Translations under genes and position numbers: made by a program
In this document: piece after piece, positions 1 through 7,741 of the stretch
How the letters are laid out: every line of letters begins with the position of its first letter
Numbering within the stretch: position 1 is the first letter of the stretch
The notes under the pieces: model-generated
What the model was told of the DNA's origin: nothing
Seen by the model: only the letters and a program-made list of their open reading frames with translations
Database searches by the model: none
Source: Pseudomonas sp. P5_109
GTDB lineage: Bacteria; Pseudomonadota; Gammaproteobacteria; Pseudomonadales; Pseudomonadaceae
Direction of reading: 5' to 3'
Assembly (NCBI RefSeq): GCF_034009455.1
Contig: NZ_CP125380.1
Location: 3,485,501-3,549,500 of the forward strand
Length of the DNA: 64,000 nt

Positions 1-1065
1 GCTGCTGTCGAAATGGCTGAAAAGGGGCACCAGACCCGCCTGTGGCGTCGAGACTCCGCCGCGCTCAAGGAGCTGCTGGCCATCGGCAGCCTGACCATCA
101 AGGACTACAAGGGCACTCGCCAGTTGTCCGTCGGCCAGCAGGGCGACAAGCTCTCGTTCACCGACGACCTGGCCGAAGCCCTGGCCGACGCGCAACTGGT
201 GATCATCCCGCTGCCGTCGACCTCCCACGAAGACCTGGCCAAACATGTGGCGCCGCACCTGCACGACGGTCAGGTGGTGTTCCTGCCGCCGGGCACCTTC
301 GGCAGCTTCGTGTTCGCCAAGGCCATGGCCGATGCGGGCAACCGCAGCAAGGTCGCCTTCGCTGAAACCGGCACGTTGCCGTACCTGGTGCGCAAGCATG
401 GCGCCAGCGACCTGGTGATCAGCGGCTACGCCACCCGCCTGCCGACTGGCGTATTTCCCAGCAACCTGTCCGAGCATGCGTTCGCGGTGCTGCGTGAAGC
501 CTACCCGAGCGTCGAGCCGATTGAAGACGCCCTCAGCGGTGCGCTGATGAACGCCGGTCCCATCATTCACCCGCCGCTGATCATGATGAACGCCGGTCCC
601 CTGGAGCATTTCGAGTCCTGGGACATTCACAACGAAGGCACCCAGCCGTCGATTCGTCGCGTGACCAACCAGCTTGATGCCGAGCGCATGGCCGTGCGCG
701 AAGCACTGACCTACGGTGCGCCGCACTTCCCGCTGGCCGACCACTACAACACCACCGAAGGCGAAGAGTGGATGTACGGTCGCGGTGCCCATGGCAAGCT
801 GACCGACAGCGGCGACTGGCGTGAAGACATCGACCTGCAGAAGCATCGCTACATGCTCGAAGACACCCGCCTGGGCCTGTCCTTCCTGGTGTCCGTCGGC
901 CGCTGGGCCGGTGTGCCGACCCCGGTCGCGCAGGGCTTGCTGAGCATTGCCTCGGTCGTCGCGGCTCGTGACCTCTATGCCGAGGGCCGCACCCTGGAAA
1001 ACCTCGGTCTGGCCACGCTGAGTCGGGCGCAGATGACCGAACTGCTGACCAAGGGCTACAACTGA
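1..1065 (+). CDS. NAD/NADP octopine/nopaline dehydrogenase family protein (5' end cut by window)
   Basis: The reading frame is open from base 1, so the gene starts upstream and the glycine-rich Rossmann loop is missing. What remains has the opine-dehydrogenase layout: the rest of an N-terminal NAD(P)-binding domain (ends near residue 150 of the visible part) and an all-helical C-terminal domain with the Asn-Ala-Gly-Pro and His-Pro-Pro segments and the conserved Asp-His-Tyr and Gly-Arg-Gly-Ala-His region typical of the family. Enzymes of this family reductively condense an amino acid with a 2-oxo acid, or run the reverse reaction; many catabolic members are uncharacterised. The stop codon overlaps the next start by one base (TGATG), so the two genes are translationally coupled. 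Substrate unknown. Confidence 0.85.
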   Translation, partial: AAVEMAEKGHQTRLWRRDSAALKELLAIGSLTIKDYKGTRQLSVGQQGDKLSFTDDLAEALADAQLVIIPLPSTSHEDLAKHVAPHLHDGQVVFLPPGTFGSFVFAKAMADAGNRSKVAFAETGTLPYLVRKHGASDLVISGYATRLPTGVFPSNLSEHAFAVLREAYPSVEPIEDALSGALMNAGPIIHPPLIMMNAGPLEHFESWDIHNEGTQPSIRRVTNQLDAERMAVREALTYGAPHFPLADHYNTTEGEEWMYGRGAHGKLTDSGDWREDIDLQKHRYMLEDTRLGLSFLVSVGRWAGVPTPVAQGLLSIASVVAARDLYAEGRTLENLGLATLSRAQMTELLTKGYN

Positions 1066-2063
1066 TGAACGCCGCGCTGCCCCAAGTCAGCGTGGTCGGT
1101 GCCGGCCGGATGGGCGAGGGCATTGCCCTGGCATTCATCCATGCGGGCCTGCCGGTGACGCTCATCGATATCAAGGATCGCGCCGAGGATGAGCGACAAG
1201 GCTACTTCGAGCGAGTGCGCAACAACATCCGCGGCGAACTGCAGATGCTGGTGCGCCTGGGCATGCTCGCGCCTGCACAGGCGGACATCGCGATCTCCCG
1301 GTTGACGCTGCAATCCCGGTCCCGGGCCGCCGAGGTTTTGCGCCAGTGCGACCTGGTGTTCGAAGCGGTGCCGGAAGTCATCGCGGTCAAGCAGGAGACC
1401 TTCGCGTGGGTCAGCGAGCATGTCCCGGCGTCGACCATCATCGCGTCGACCACCTCGACGTTCCTGGTCACCGAGTTGAGCGAAATGGTCAGTGAGCCGC
1501 AGCGCTTCGTCAACGCGCACTGGCTCAATCCGGCCTACCTGATGCCGCTGGTGGAAGTCAGCCGCAGCGAAGCGACCTGCCCACAGGTGGTCGAGCGGTT
1601 GCTGCAACTGCTCAAGCGCATCGGCAAGGTGCCTGTGGTGTGCAACCCGGTGGCTGGCTACATCGTGCCGCGCATCCAGGCACTGGCGATGAACGAGGCC
1701 GCACGGATGGTGGAAGAGGGCGTGGCCAGCGCGGAAGATATCGACACCGCGGTGCGCGTCGGTTTCGGTTTGCGCTTCTCGGTGCTGGGCCTGCTTGAGT
1801 TCATCGACTGGGGTGGAGGCGACATTCTCTACTACGCCTCGCGCTACCTGAGTGGAGCACTGTCACCGCGTTTCGAGTCGCCGCAGGTGATTGCCGACAA
1901 CATGCAAAACGGCCGCAATGGCTTGCGCGATGGCCAGGGTTTCTACGATTACCGCGACCTGGACGTGGACGCCTACAAGCAGCAGCGTCTCGGCGACTTT
2001 GTGCGCAAGTTGGAGTTGTCGGGGCTGACGCCAGCGTTCGATGGCGCCTTGCGGCAGGCCTGA
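1065..2063 (+). CDS. 3-hydroxyacyl-CoA dehydrogenase family protein
   Basis: A 332-residue protein with an N-terminal Rossmann motif (GAGRMGEG, residues 12-19), the acidic residue after strand 2 (near residue 34) expected for NAD use, and a C-terminal helical dimerisation domain from about residue 195 (NPVAGYIVPRIQ). This matches 3-hydroxybutyryl-CoA/L-gulonate dehydrogenase relatives, which oxidise a 3-hydroxy acid or its CoA ester with NAD. The catalytic His-Glu pair is plausible: the His is in the NAHWLNP segment near residue 147. It is coupled by a one-base overlap to the opine-dehydrogenase-like gene, which suggests the two NAD enzymes act on the same route. No thiolase or CoA ligase is nearby, so the free hydroxy acid may be the substrate (inference). 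Confidence 0.85.
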   Translation: MNAALPQVSVVGAGRMGEGIALAFIHAGLPVTLIDIKDRAEDERQGYFERVRNNIRGELQMLVRLGMLAPAQADIAISRLTLQSRSRAAEVLRQCDLVFEAVPEVIAVKQETFAWVSEHVPASTIIASTTSTFLVTELSEMVSEPQRFVNAHWLNPAYLMPLVEVSRSEATCPQVVERLLQLLKRIGKVPVVCNPVAGYIVPRIQALAMNEAARMVEEGVASAEDIDTAVRVGFGLRFSVLGLLEFIDWGGGDILYYASRYLSGALSPRFESPQVIADNMQNGRNGLRDGQGFYDYRDLDVDAYKQQRLGDFVRKLELSGLTPAFDGALRQA

Positions 2064-2065
2064 AC

Positions 2066-2133
2066 ATCAGGGTCCGGAGGTCGGGCCCTGATCAGCGCAC
2101 TGCCTGCTATTCCACTGCAGGGATAGCAGGCCT
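2066..2133. terminator. Two inverted repeats between convergent genes
   Basis: ATCAGGG/GCCCTGAT (2066-2093) and GCCTGCTAT/ATAGCAGGC (2102-2132) can each form a hairpin in the gap between the converging dehydrogenase and MFS genes. Neither is followed by a clear T-run, so they are weak terminator candidates. Confidence 0.4.
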
Positions 2134-2186
2134 GCGCGAAATCCGCCTTGCCTGCCGTCGCGCTGGGTCTGCATTGGGCCGATGGG

Positions 2187-3497
2187 CTAGGCGCTGGTGT
2201 TGGTGGCGGCGCACTGTTTCACGCCTTTGTCGCCTTTTGGCGCTCTCATCAGCAGCGGGCCGAATGTTGCCAGCAGGCCAAGCATGATCAACGGGAAAAA
2301 CATCAGCGAATCCAGGCCGAAATGGCTGACGATCACGGTGATGGCGGCGGGCCCCACGAGCATGCCGGAGAAACCGATGCAATTGACGATGCCGATGTTG
2401 CGGCCCGCATGTTGCGGGTCCCGGCGTCCGGCCGCGGAAATCATCAGCGGCGCGATGCAGGAAAGGCCGAGGCCGAACAACGCGAAGCCGAGGATGCCGG
2501 TAACGGCCGTGCCGCCGACGATAGTGAGGGTCATGCCAAGGACGCAGACTGTCCCGCAGGCGAAAACCACTTGGGCATTGCCAAAGGTTGCCGCCAGCCG
2601 GTCGCCGAACAGACGCCCGATGAACGCCGCACCGACGAATATCGACACCGCCATGCCCGCAGTGGAAGTCGAGGTCGAGAACTCGCGGCGCATGTATTCC
2701 TGGCCCCAGTCGGCGATTGCATTCTCACCCATCATGCTGCCGAGCAGCAGGGCGCCGAGCGCAATCATCACCAGAAGCGTTTTGGTCGACGGCCCCTTGC
2801 CGATTTCATCCGCGGACTGAGCGCCCGCTTGCCAGTCGCCGGAGGCAGCGTCGGGGACGTCATGCTTGCCCAGCAGCCACCGGCTGAAAATACAGCCGAC
2901 GATCAACATGGCGATACCCAGGACGGTAAAAGGCACTTTTACGCTGTCGGTGTAGAAACCCGTCAGCCAGCTGCATGCCATCCCGAGCAGAAAACCACCC
3001 AGCGAATAGAACGCATGGAAGCCGGACATGATCGAGCGCTGATAAAACCGCTCGACCTGCACGCCATGGGCATTCAACGCCGTATCCAGGGCGCCGCGCA
3101 GCAGTCCCAGGACAACGCCAAAACACATCGCGAACCAGAAACCGCTGACGAAACCCAGCGGGATAATGGACAGCGGGTAGGCGAGGGCGCACACGGTGAT
3201 CACCGGTTTTGCACCGAAGGAGTCCAGCAGACGCCCGACCAGCAGCGCTCCTGCCGCCGAGCCGACGCCGACCCCGAGTGCGATCAGGCCGAAGTTCGCG
3301 TCACCCAGCTCACCGGTAAAGCCCAGTTGTGTCCTGAAGACGCTCACCCCGGTCGACCAGATGTACATCATTGCGCCGATCATCATGAATCCGAGAAAGG
3401 TCGCGATACGCGCCTTGCGGATGCGTTTGGGCACTGGAGTTTTTTGAACGTTATTCATCACGCTGCATTGTCCCTGTTGTTTTTGTTGGGTGTGCAT
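2187..3497 (-). CDS. MFS transporter (YbjJ/FucP-like), LacI-controlled
   Basis: A 436-residue integral membrane protein with about twelve hydrophobic segments, a charged loop near residues 215-235 and MFS loop motifs (e.g. RLLDSFG after TM2, GRLFGDRLAATFG in the second half). It shares the segment SIMSGFHAFYSLGG with the divergent transporter at 3716-4891 (SLMSGFHGLFSLGA), so the two are paralogues of the sugar/acid-type MFS group. The ATG at 3497 is 25 bp from an operator palindrome; an alternative ATG at 3458 also lacks a strong ribosome binding site, so the start is uncertain. It likely imports the inducer or substrate of the LacI block. Substrate unknown. Confidence 0.85.
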   Translation of the reverse strand: MHTQQKQQGQCSVMNNVQKTPVPKRIRKARIATFLGFMMIGAMMYIWSTGVSVFRTQLGFTGELGDANFGLIALGVGVGSAAGALLVGRLLDSFGAKPVITVCALAYPLSIIPLGFVSGFWFAMCFGVVLGLLRGALDTALNAHGVQVERFYQRSIMSGFHAFYSLGGFLLGMACSWLTGFYTDSVKVPFTVLGIAMLIVGCIFSRWLLGKHDVPDAASGDWQAGAQSADEIGKGPSTKTLLVMIALGALLLGSMMGENAIADWGQEYMRREFSTSTSTAGMAVSIFVGAAFIGRLFGDRLAATFGNAQVVFACGTVCVLGMTLTIVGGTAVTGILGFALFGLGLSCIAPLMISAAGRRDPQHAGRNIGIVNCIGFSGMLVGPAAITVIVSHFGLDSLMFFPLIMLGLLATFGPLLMRAPKGDKGVKQCAATNTSA

Positions 3498-3521
3498 GCA
3501 AAAGCTAGGTAAGACCAGAAA

Positions 3522-3539
3522 GAGTTATACGTATAACCC
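3522..3539. promoter_or_regulatory. LacI-family operator 1
   Basis: GAGTTATACGTATAACCC, with the perfect 12-bp palindromic core TTATACGTATAA at 3525-3536. It lies just upstream of the minus-strand MFS gene. The central CG of the palindrome is typical of LacI-family operators. Confidence 0.8.
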
Positions 3540-3677
3540 CATCAAAAATAGCATTGGTGGCGCCACTGATGTCAACTGTTTCGAGCGCCATTCTCAACTC
3601 AGGCGACGTATAGCATTCAGCTCAGTTCACCGAGGCAGTCGGTTTTGAATGGATCCTGTGGCCGAACGGATTATTTT

Positions 3678-3695
3678 GAGTTATACGTATAACTC
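3678..3695. promoter_or_regulatory. LacI-family operator 2
   Basis: GAGTTATACGTATAACTC is an 18-bp perfect palindrome, and the symmetry extends to 3671-3702 with a single mismatch. It sits 20 bp before the GTG of the plus-strand MFS gene, where bound repressor would block transcription or initiation. The regulator gene follows that MFS gene, so this site probably also gives autoregulation. Confidence 0.85.
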
Positions 3696-3715
3696 GAAAT
3701 AATCCGAGCCCAGGG

Positions 3716-4891
3716 GTGTCCGTGTCGTCTCAAGAATTGCTACTGCCGTGCGCTACGCCTCATCTGCCGGCCTATCGATCGACGTTCCTGTTGTCAGGGG
3801 TGTGTATGGGCGCCTGGGCGCCGTTGGTGCCCTATGCGCGCACGAGAGCGGGGATCGACGACGCTGCCCTGGGACTGCTGTTGCTGTGCCTTGGCCTGGG
3901 TTCACTGGTGATGATGCCGCTGGCGGGCATTCTCAATGCGCGCAGGGGCTGTCGCTTTACGATGCACGTGGGTATTGCCCTGGTGCTGCTGACCTTGCCC
4001 TTGTTGGCGACGACTCATTCCTTTGCCGGCTTGATATTCAGCCTCATCGTGTTCGGGGCGGGGTGCGGGTCGGTCGACGTGACGATGAACGTTCAGGGCG
4101 TGATGGTCGAACGCGCGACCGGACGCTCGCTCATGTCCGGCTTTCATGGGCTGTTCAGCCTCGGCGCGATTATCAGTGCGGCGGGTATCACTGCATTGTT
4201 ATGGCTGGGCGCCACGCCGTTGGTGGCAAGCAGTGCGGTCATGGCGATCCTGGTCACCTTCGTCCTGACGCATGGTCGCCAGTTGCTGGGGCGCAGTGGT
4301 GACGAAGGCGCCCCGATATTTGTCAGGCCCACCCGAAAAGTTTTACTGCTGGGTATGCTTTGCCTGTTCGCCTTCCTCGCGGAAGGGGCGATTCTCGACT
4401 GGAGCGCGGTGTTCCTGGCTGACGAGCGAGGTGTCCAGCATTCGCTGGCCGGCCTGGGCTACGCGGTGTTTGCGGTCATGATGGCGCTGGGCCGATTGAA
4501 CGGTGACCGGATACTGCTGAAGTTGGGCGCACGGGTGGTGCTCGTTGGCGGTGGACTGGTGGTCATGTCCGGCTTCGCGATGGTGGTGTTGGCCAATGAC
4601 TGGCTATTGAATCTCGTGGGGTTCGCGGTGATAGGCGCAGGTCTGGCCAACATCGCTCCGGTCTACCTGTCGCTGGCAGGCGCGCAAACGTCGATGCCCG
4701 GTGAGCTGGCCATTGCCGCCGCCACCAGCCTGGGCTACCTCGGCATATTGATGGGGCCGGCGGCCATCGGGTTCGTCGCCCATGCAAGCAACCTTTCGCT
4801 GGCATTGCTCGTCGTTGCCTCGTTGATGATCGCGATCATTTTCAGTGCCACTCGACTGGTTCCGAAGGTTTCGCCGCAACGGTTACACTGA
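3716..4891 (+). CDS. MFS transporter (YbjJ-like), LacI-controlled
   Basis: A 391-residue membrane protein with about twelve predicted transmembrane segments. Motifs include the loop LAGILNARRGCR after TM2 and SLMSGFHGLFSLGA in the first half, shared with the divergent MFS protein at 2187-3497. It starts at GTG 3716, with a second in-frame GTG two codons later. The region upstream is a 32-bp near-perfect palindrome (operator 2). It is followed 61 bp later by the LacI gene, probably in one transcript. Two related but diverged importers in one regulon suggest two related substrates, or uptake plus export of an intermediate (inference). Confidence 0.85.
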   Translation: MSVSSQELLLPCATPHLPAYRSTFLLSGVCMGAWAPLVPYARTRAGIDDAALGLLLLCLGLGSLVMMPLAGILNARRGCRFTMHVGIALVLLTLPLLATTHSFAGLIFSLIVFGAGCGSVDVTMNVQGVMVERATGRSLMSGFHGLFSLGAIISAAGITALLWLGATPLVASSAVMAILVTFVLTHGRQLLGRSGDEGAPIFVRPTRKVLLLGMLCLFAFLAEGAILDWSAVFLADERGVQHSLAGLGYAVFAVMMALGRLNGDRILLKLGARVVLVGGGLVVMSGFAMVVLANDWLLNLVGFAVIGAGLANIAPVYLSLAGAQTSMPGELAIAAATSLGYLGILMGPAAIGFVAHASNLSLALLVVASLMIAIIFSATRLVPKVSPQRLH

Positions 4892-4952
4892 GCACATGGC
4901 GTTTTTTTACTGACCTCTCATGAGGTTTTCAAAACAGATCGGGAAGCAAGCG

Positions 4953-6047
4953 ATGGCATCCGTTTCAATGAAAGATGTAGCACTGGCGGCGGGGGTGTCT
5001 CAGCCTGCGGTGTCTTACGCCTACAATCGCCCATCCAAACTGTCCGAGGCCCAACGTGAGCATATCCTTGCCGTAGCCGCGTCACTGGGCTACCCGGGAC
5101 CCAATGTGCTTGGCCGCAGCCTTCGCTCGGGCAAGATCGGGGCGATCGGGTTGATGATGATGGACAAGTTGTCCCTGGCGTTCGCCGACCCTTGCACCGT
5201 TGCCTTGCTGCGCGGGATCAGCGAGGTGGGCGAACTGGAGAACGTCGCGCTGACGTTGTTCCCGCTCAACAACAATCGGCTCATTGGCCGCACACCCGCA
5301 GCGAACCACGGCAGCCTCGCGCTGCGCGGGCTGGTGGATGGCTTGATCATCTCGACCCTGCCTGATGACCATCCGGCCGTGCTGGCCGTGGTGAAACAGA
5401 ACATTCCGTTTGTGGTGATCGATTCGCCGCTGGTGGAAGGCTCCTTTTTTGTCGGGATCGATGACCGCGGTGCCGCACGCGCGCAGATGCGTCACTTGCT
5501 CGAGCTGGGGCACCGCAAGATAGGGGTCATCATCGACCGGCTGAACCCGGATGGATATCGCGGACCAATCGACCGCCACCGCTTCAAGAGTGCCAGCGAG
5601 CGTATCGTCAGGGAGCGGCTGACCGGCTATGTGGAGGAGGCCAGTGCAGCGGGCCTGGCATTCGAGGACCTGAGCATCATAGAGGCCGGCGGGCTTGATT
5701 CGACGTCCGGGCAAGCCGCGGCCTTTACCTTGCTGACATCCAGCGACGTCACGGCAGTGGTTGCCTGTTCGGATGTCATGGCGATCGCCTGCATGAAAAC
5801 CGCCCACGCGCTCAATCGCGAGGTTCCGCAAGCCCTTTCGGTGATTGGCTTCGACGATATCCCCGAGGCGGTGCAACTGGGCCTGACCACCATTGGCCAA
5901 CCCATCGTCGAGAAAGGCGTCTATGCGGCAAGGCTGTTGACCGAGCAGTTGAATGCGCCGGCCGATGCTCCGCTGCAGCCTGAACAGAAGATTTTCGCCA
6001 CCAAATTGATCGTGCGCACTTCGACGCGCAAGGTGCAGGACGCTTGA
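4953..6047 (+). CDS. LacI-family transcriptional regulator
   Basis: A 364-residue repressor. Residues 4-25 form the LacI helix-turn-helix (SMKDVALAAGVSQPAVSYAY) with the hinge helix near residues 48-58. The rest is the periplasmic-binding-like effector domain, including VIGFDDIPEAVQLGLTTI near the C terminus. The ATG at 4953 is chosen over one 33 bp upstream because it has GGGAAG at the right spacing and starts just before the HTH. It is the only LacI protein here, and the window holds four TTATACGTATAA-type palindromes in front of the flanking units, so it most likely binds them. Such proteins usually sense a sugar or sugar acid. The effector is unknown. Confidence 0.92.
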   Translation: MASVSMKDVALAAGVSQPAVSYAYNRPSKLSEAQREHILAVAASLGYPGPNVLGRSLRSGKIGAIGLMMMDKLSLAFADPCTVALLRGISEVGELENVALTLFPLNNNRLIGRTPAANHGSLALRGLVDGLIISTLPDDHPAVLAVVKQNIPFVVIDSPLVEGSFFVGIDDRGAARAQMRHLLELGHRKIGVIIDRLNPDGYRGPIDRHRFKSASERIVRERLTGYVEEASAAGLAFEDLSIIEAGGLDSTSGQAAAFTLLTSSDVTAVVACSDVMAIACMKTAHALNREVPQALSVIGFDDIPEAVQLGLTTIGQPIVEKGVYAARLLTEQLNAPADAPLQPEQKIFATKLIVRTSTRKVQDA

Positions 6048-6062
6048 CACCGTTCGATGAAC

Positions 6063-6099
6063 AAGGCTGCGGTGACTTGCACAATCGCAGCCTTCACTT
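6063..6099. terminator. Convergent terminator candidate
   Basis: Inverted repeat AAGGCTGCG (6063-6071) / CGCAGCCTT (6086-6094) followed by a modestly T-rich CACTTT. It lies between the ends of the LacI gene and the convergent GMC gene. Confidence 0.55.
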
Positions 6100-6113
6100 T
6101 CACCCTATGCCGT

Positions 6114-7724
6114 TCACGGCGCCAATTGCTTGAAGTTCGCCGCGACCCGCAGGGCGTTGGCGGCGATGGTGAGTGCCGGATTGACCGCGGCCGATGACGG
6201 GAAGAAAGAACTGTCGACCACCCAGACATTGTCCAGGTCATGCATCTTGCAATTGATGTCCAGCACGCTCGACGCCGGGTCCTTGCCCATGACCGCCGTA
6301 CCGCATTGATGCGAATTGGTGGCAATGCCCATGCGCGCTTTCAGGATCAACGGGTAGCCAGCCGCCCGCATGACCTGGCTGGTCTTGCTCACCAGGCCTT
6401 CATGGGCCTTGAGGTTGTTGGGTTGCCAATGGACCTTGATCGCGCCGCGCTGCGCGTCATAGGTGACCCGGTTCTCCCGGGTCGGCAGGTCCTCCGACGT
6501 CAGGTACAGGTCGACGCTATGATCGGTGATGTAGCGCGAGGCGAACTTCGGCAGCCACGGACGCATGGAGGTGATCATCGGTTCGCGGATTTTCCCCAGC
6601 ATCTGCACGTTCCCCAGGGGGAACGAGTTGTTCGCACCGGCGCTGTACCAGTCGTTGATGGCCAGGGTCTTCTGGAAGATCACCTTGTTTTTGCGTCGAG
6701 GGTCGACCGCCAGCATAAACGTGCTGTTGTGCACCATGTAGTTGCGACCCACTTGCCCGGAACTGTTGCCCAGGCCTTCGGGGTGCTGTTCGTTTGCCGA
6801 CTTGAGCAGCAGCGCGGCGCTGTTCACCGCACCGCAGGCCAGTACGAAGCGCTTGGCGTGCAGCGTCACGGCACGACCATCGATCAGGCCGTGGGCTTGC
6901 GTGACCGTGCGCCCGTCCGCCGCGGTTATCAGTTGCTTGATCGTGGTACGGGTCAGCAACCTGACGCTTGCGCTGCGCAAGGCCGGCCTCAAGGCAGAAA
7001 CTTCAGCGTCAGCCTTGGCGTCCAGCAGGCAAGGGTAACCATCGCACGTTGAGCACAGTACGCAGTCACCGCCATTGCCATAGTCCACGGCTGCGGGCAT
7101 CACGAAAGGCTTGAGGCCTGAGCGGCGCATGCTCTGCTCCAGGGCAGCCAGGGCCGGGTCGTGCTCGAGCGCCGGTTGCGGGTAGGGGCCCGAGCGCCAG
7201 GGCTCGCTGGGGTCGACGCCTGCCTGGCCGTGTACCCGGTAGAGTTTTTCCGCCTCGGCGTACCAGGGTTCCAGATCGGCATAGCTGATCGGCCAGGCCG
7301 GGGAGAGGCCTTCGGCGTGCCGGATTTCGGCAAAGTCTTCTTCGCGAAACCGTGGCAGCATCGCGCCATAGAATTTGGTGTTTCCACCGACGTAATAAAA
7401 TACGCCAGGCGAAAAGGGTTGGTTGGCTTCGTCCAGCCACTGCTCGGCATTGCGGTAACGGCCTTGTCCGAAGACCGATTCGCTGCTCCAGTTGTGTATT
7501 TCTCGCGGCAGGAAATCACCACGTTCGACGATCACAATGTCCAGCCCGCTATCGCGCAACGCATGGGCAAAGGTCGAACCGCCCATGCCCGAGCCGATAA
7601 TCACCACATCACAATTGATATTGCCATCTGCATCAGGTGTCACCACGTCGAGGACGCGCGGTTCGCGCGACGCCCCCGATTGTGGATTCAGCTCTGCATG
7701 ATGCGAAATCAATGCATCACTCAT
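6114..7724 (-). CDS. GMC-type FAD oxidoreductase with a four-cysteine insert
   Basis: A 536-residue FAD enzyme. The dinucleotide-binding loop GSGMGGS is at residues 44-50, followed by VERGD at 66-70; the C-terminal GMC_oxred_C domain has the catalytic-type His (SHQCGTA, about 472) and Asn (NPALT, about 515). GMC enzymes oxidise an alcohol carbon of sugars or other polyols. Unlike the two other GMC proteins in this window, it has four clustered cysteines (C221, C224, C227, C232), as in the gluconate-dehydrogenase/pyranose-oxidoreductase-like branch. No signal peptide is evident. It is last in the ThuA-ThDP-GMC operon, 17 bp after the ThDP gene, under LacI operator 3. Substrate not determinable; a sugar or cyclitol is likely (inference). 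Confidence 0.88.
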   Translation of the reverse strand: MSDALISHHAELNPQSGASREPRVLDVVTPDADGNINCDVVIIGSGMGGSTFAHALRDSGLDIVIVERGDFLPREIHNWSSESVFGQGRYRNAEQWLDEANQPFSPGVFYYVGGNTKFYGAMLPRFREEDFAEIRHAEGLSPAWPISYADLEPWYAEAEKLYRVHGQAGVDPSEPWRSGPYPQPALEHDPALAALEQSMRRSGLKPFVMPAAVDYGNGGDCVLCSTCDGYPCLLDAKADAEVSALRPALRSASVRLLTRTTIKQLITAADGRTVTQAHGLIDGRAVTLHAKRFVLACGAVNSAALLLKSANEQHPEGLGNSSGQVGRNYMVHNSTFMLAVDPRRKNKVIFQKTLAINDWYSAGANNSFPLGNVQMLGKIREPMITSMRPWLPKFASRYITDHSVDLYLTSEDLPTRENRVTYDAQRGAIKVHWQPNNLKAHEGLVSKTSQVMRAAGYPLILKARMGIATNSHQCGTAVMGKDPASSVLDINCKMHDLDNVWVVDSSFFPSSAAVNPALTIAANALRVAANFKQLAP

Positions 7725-7741
7725 TTGAGCTGCTCCAGTTC

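Noticed and set aside
2148..3512. 454-residue frame on the plus strand
   Set aside because: It is antisense to the MFS gene. The translation is rich in His, Gln, Arg and Asp without any domain, as expected for a shadow of a GC-rich membrane-protein gene.
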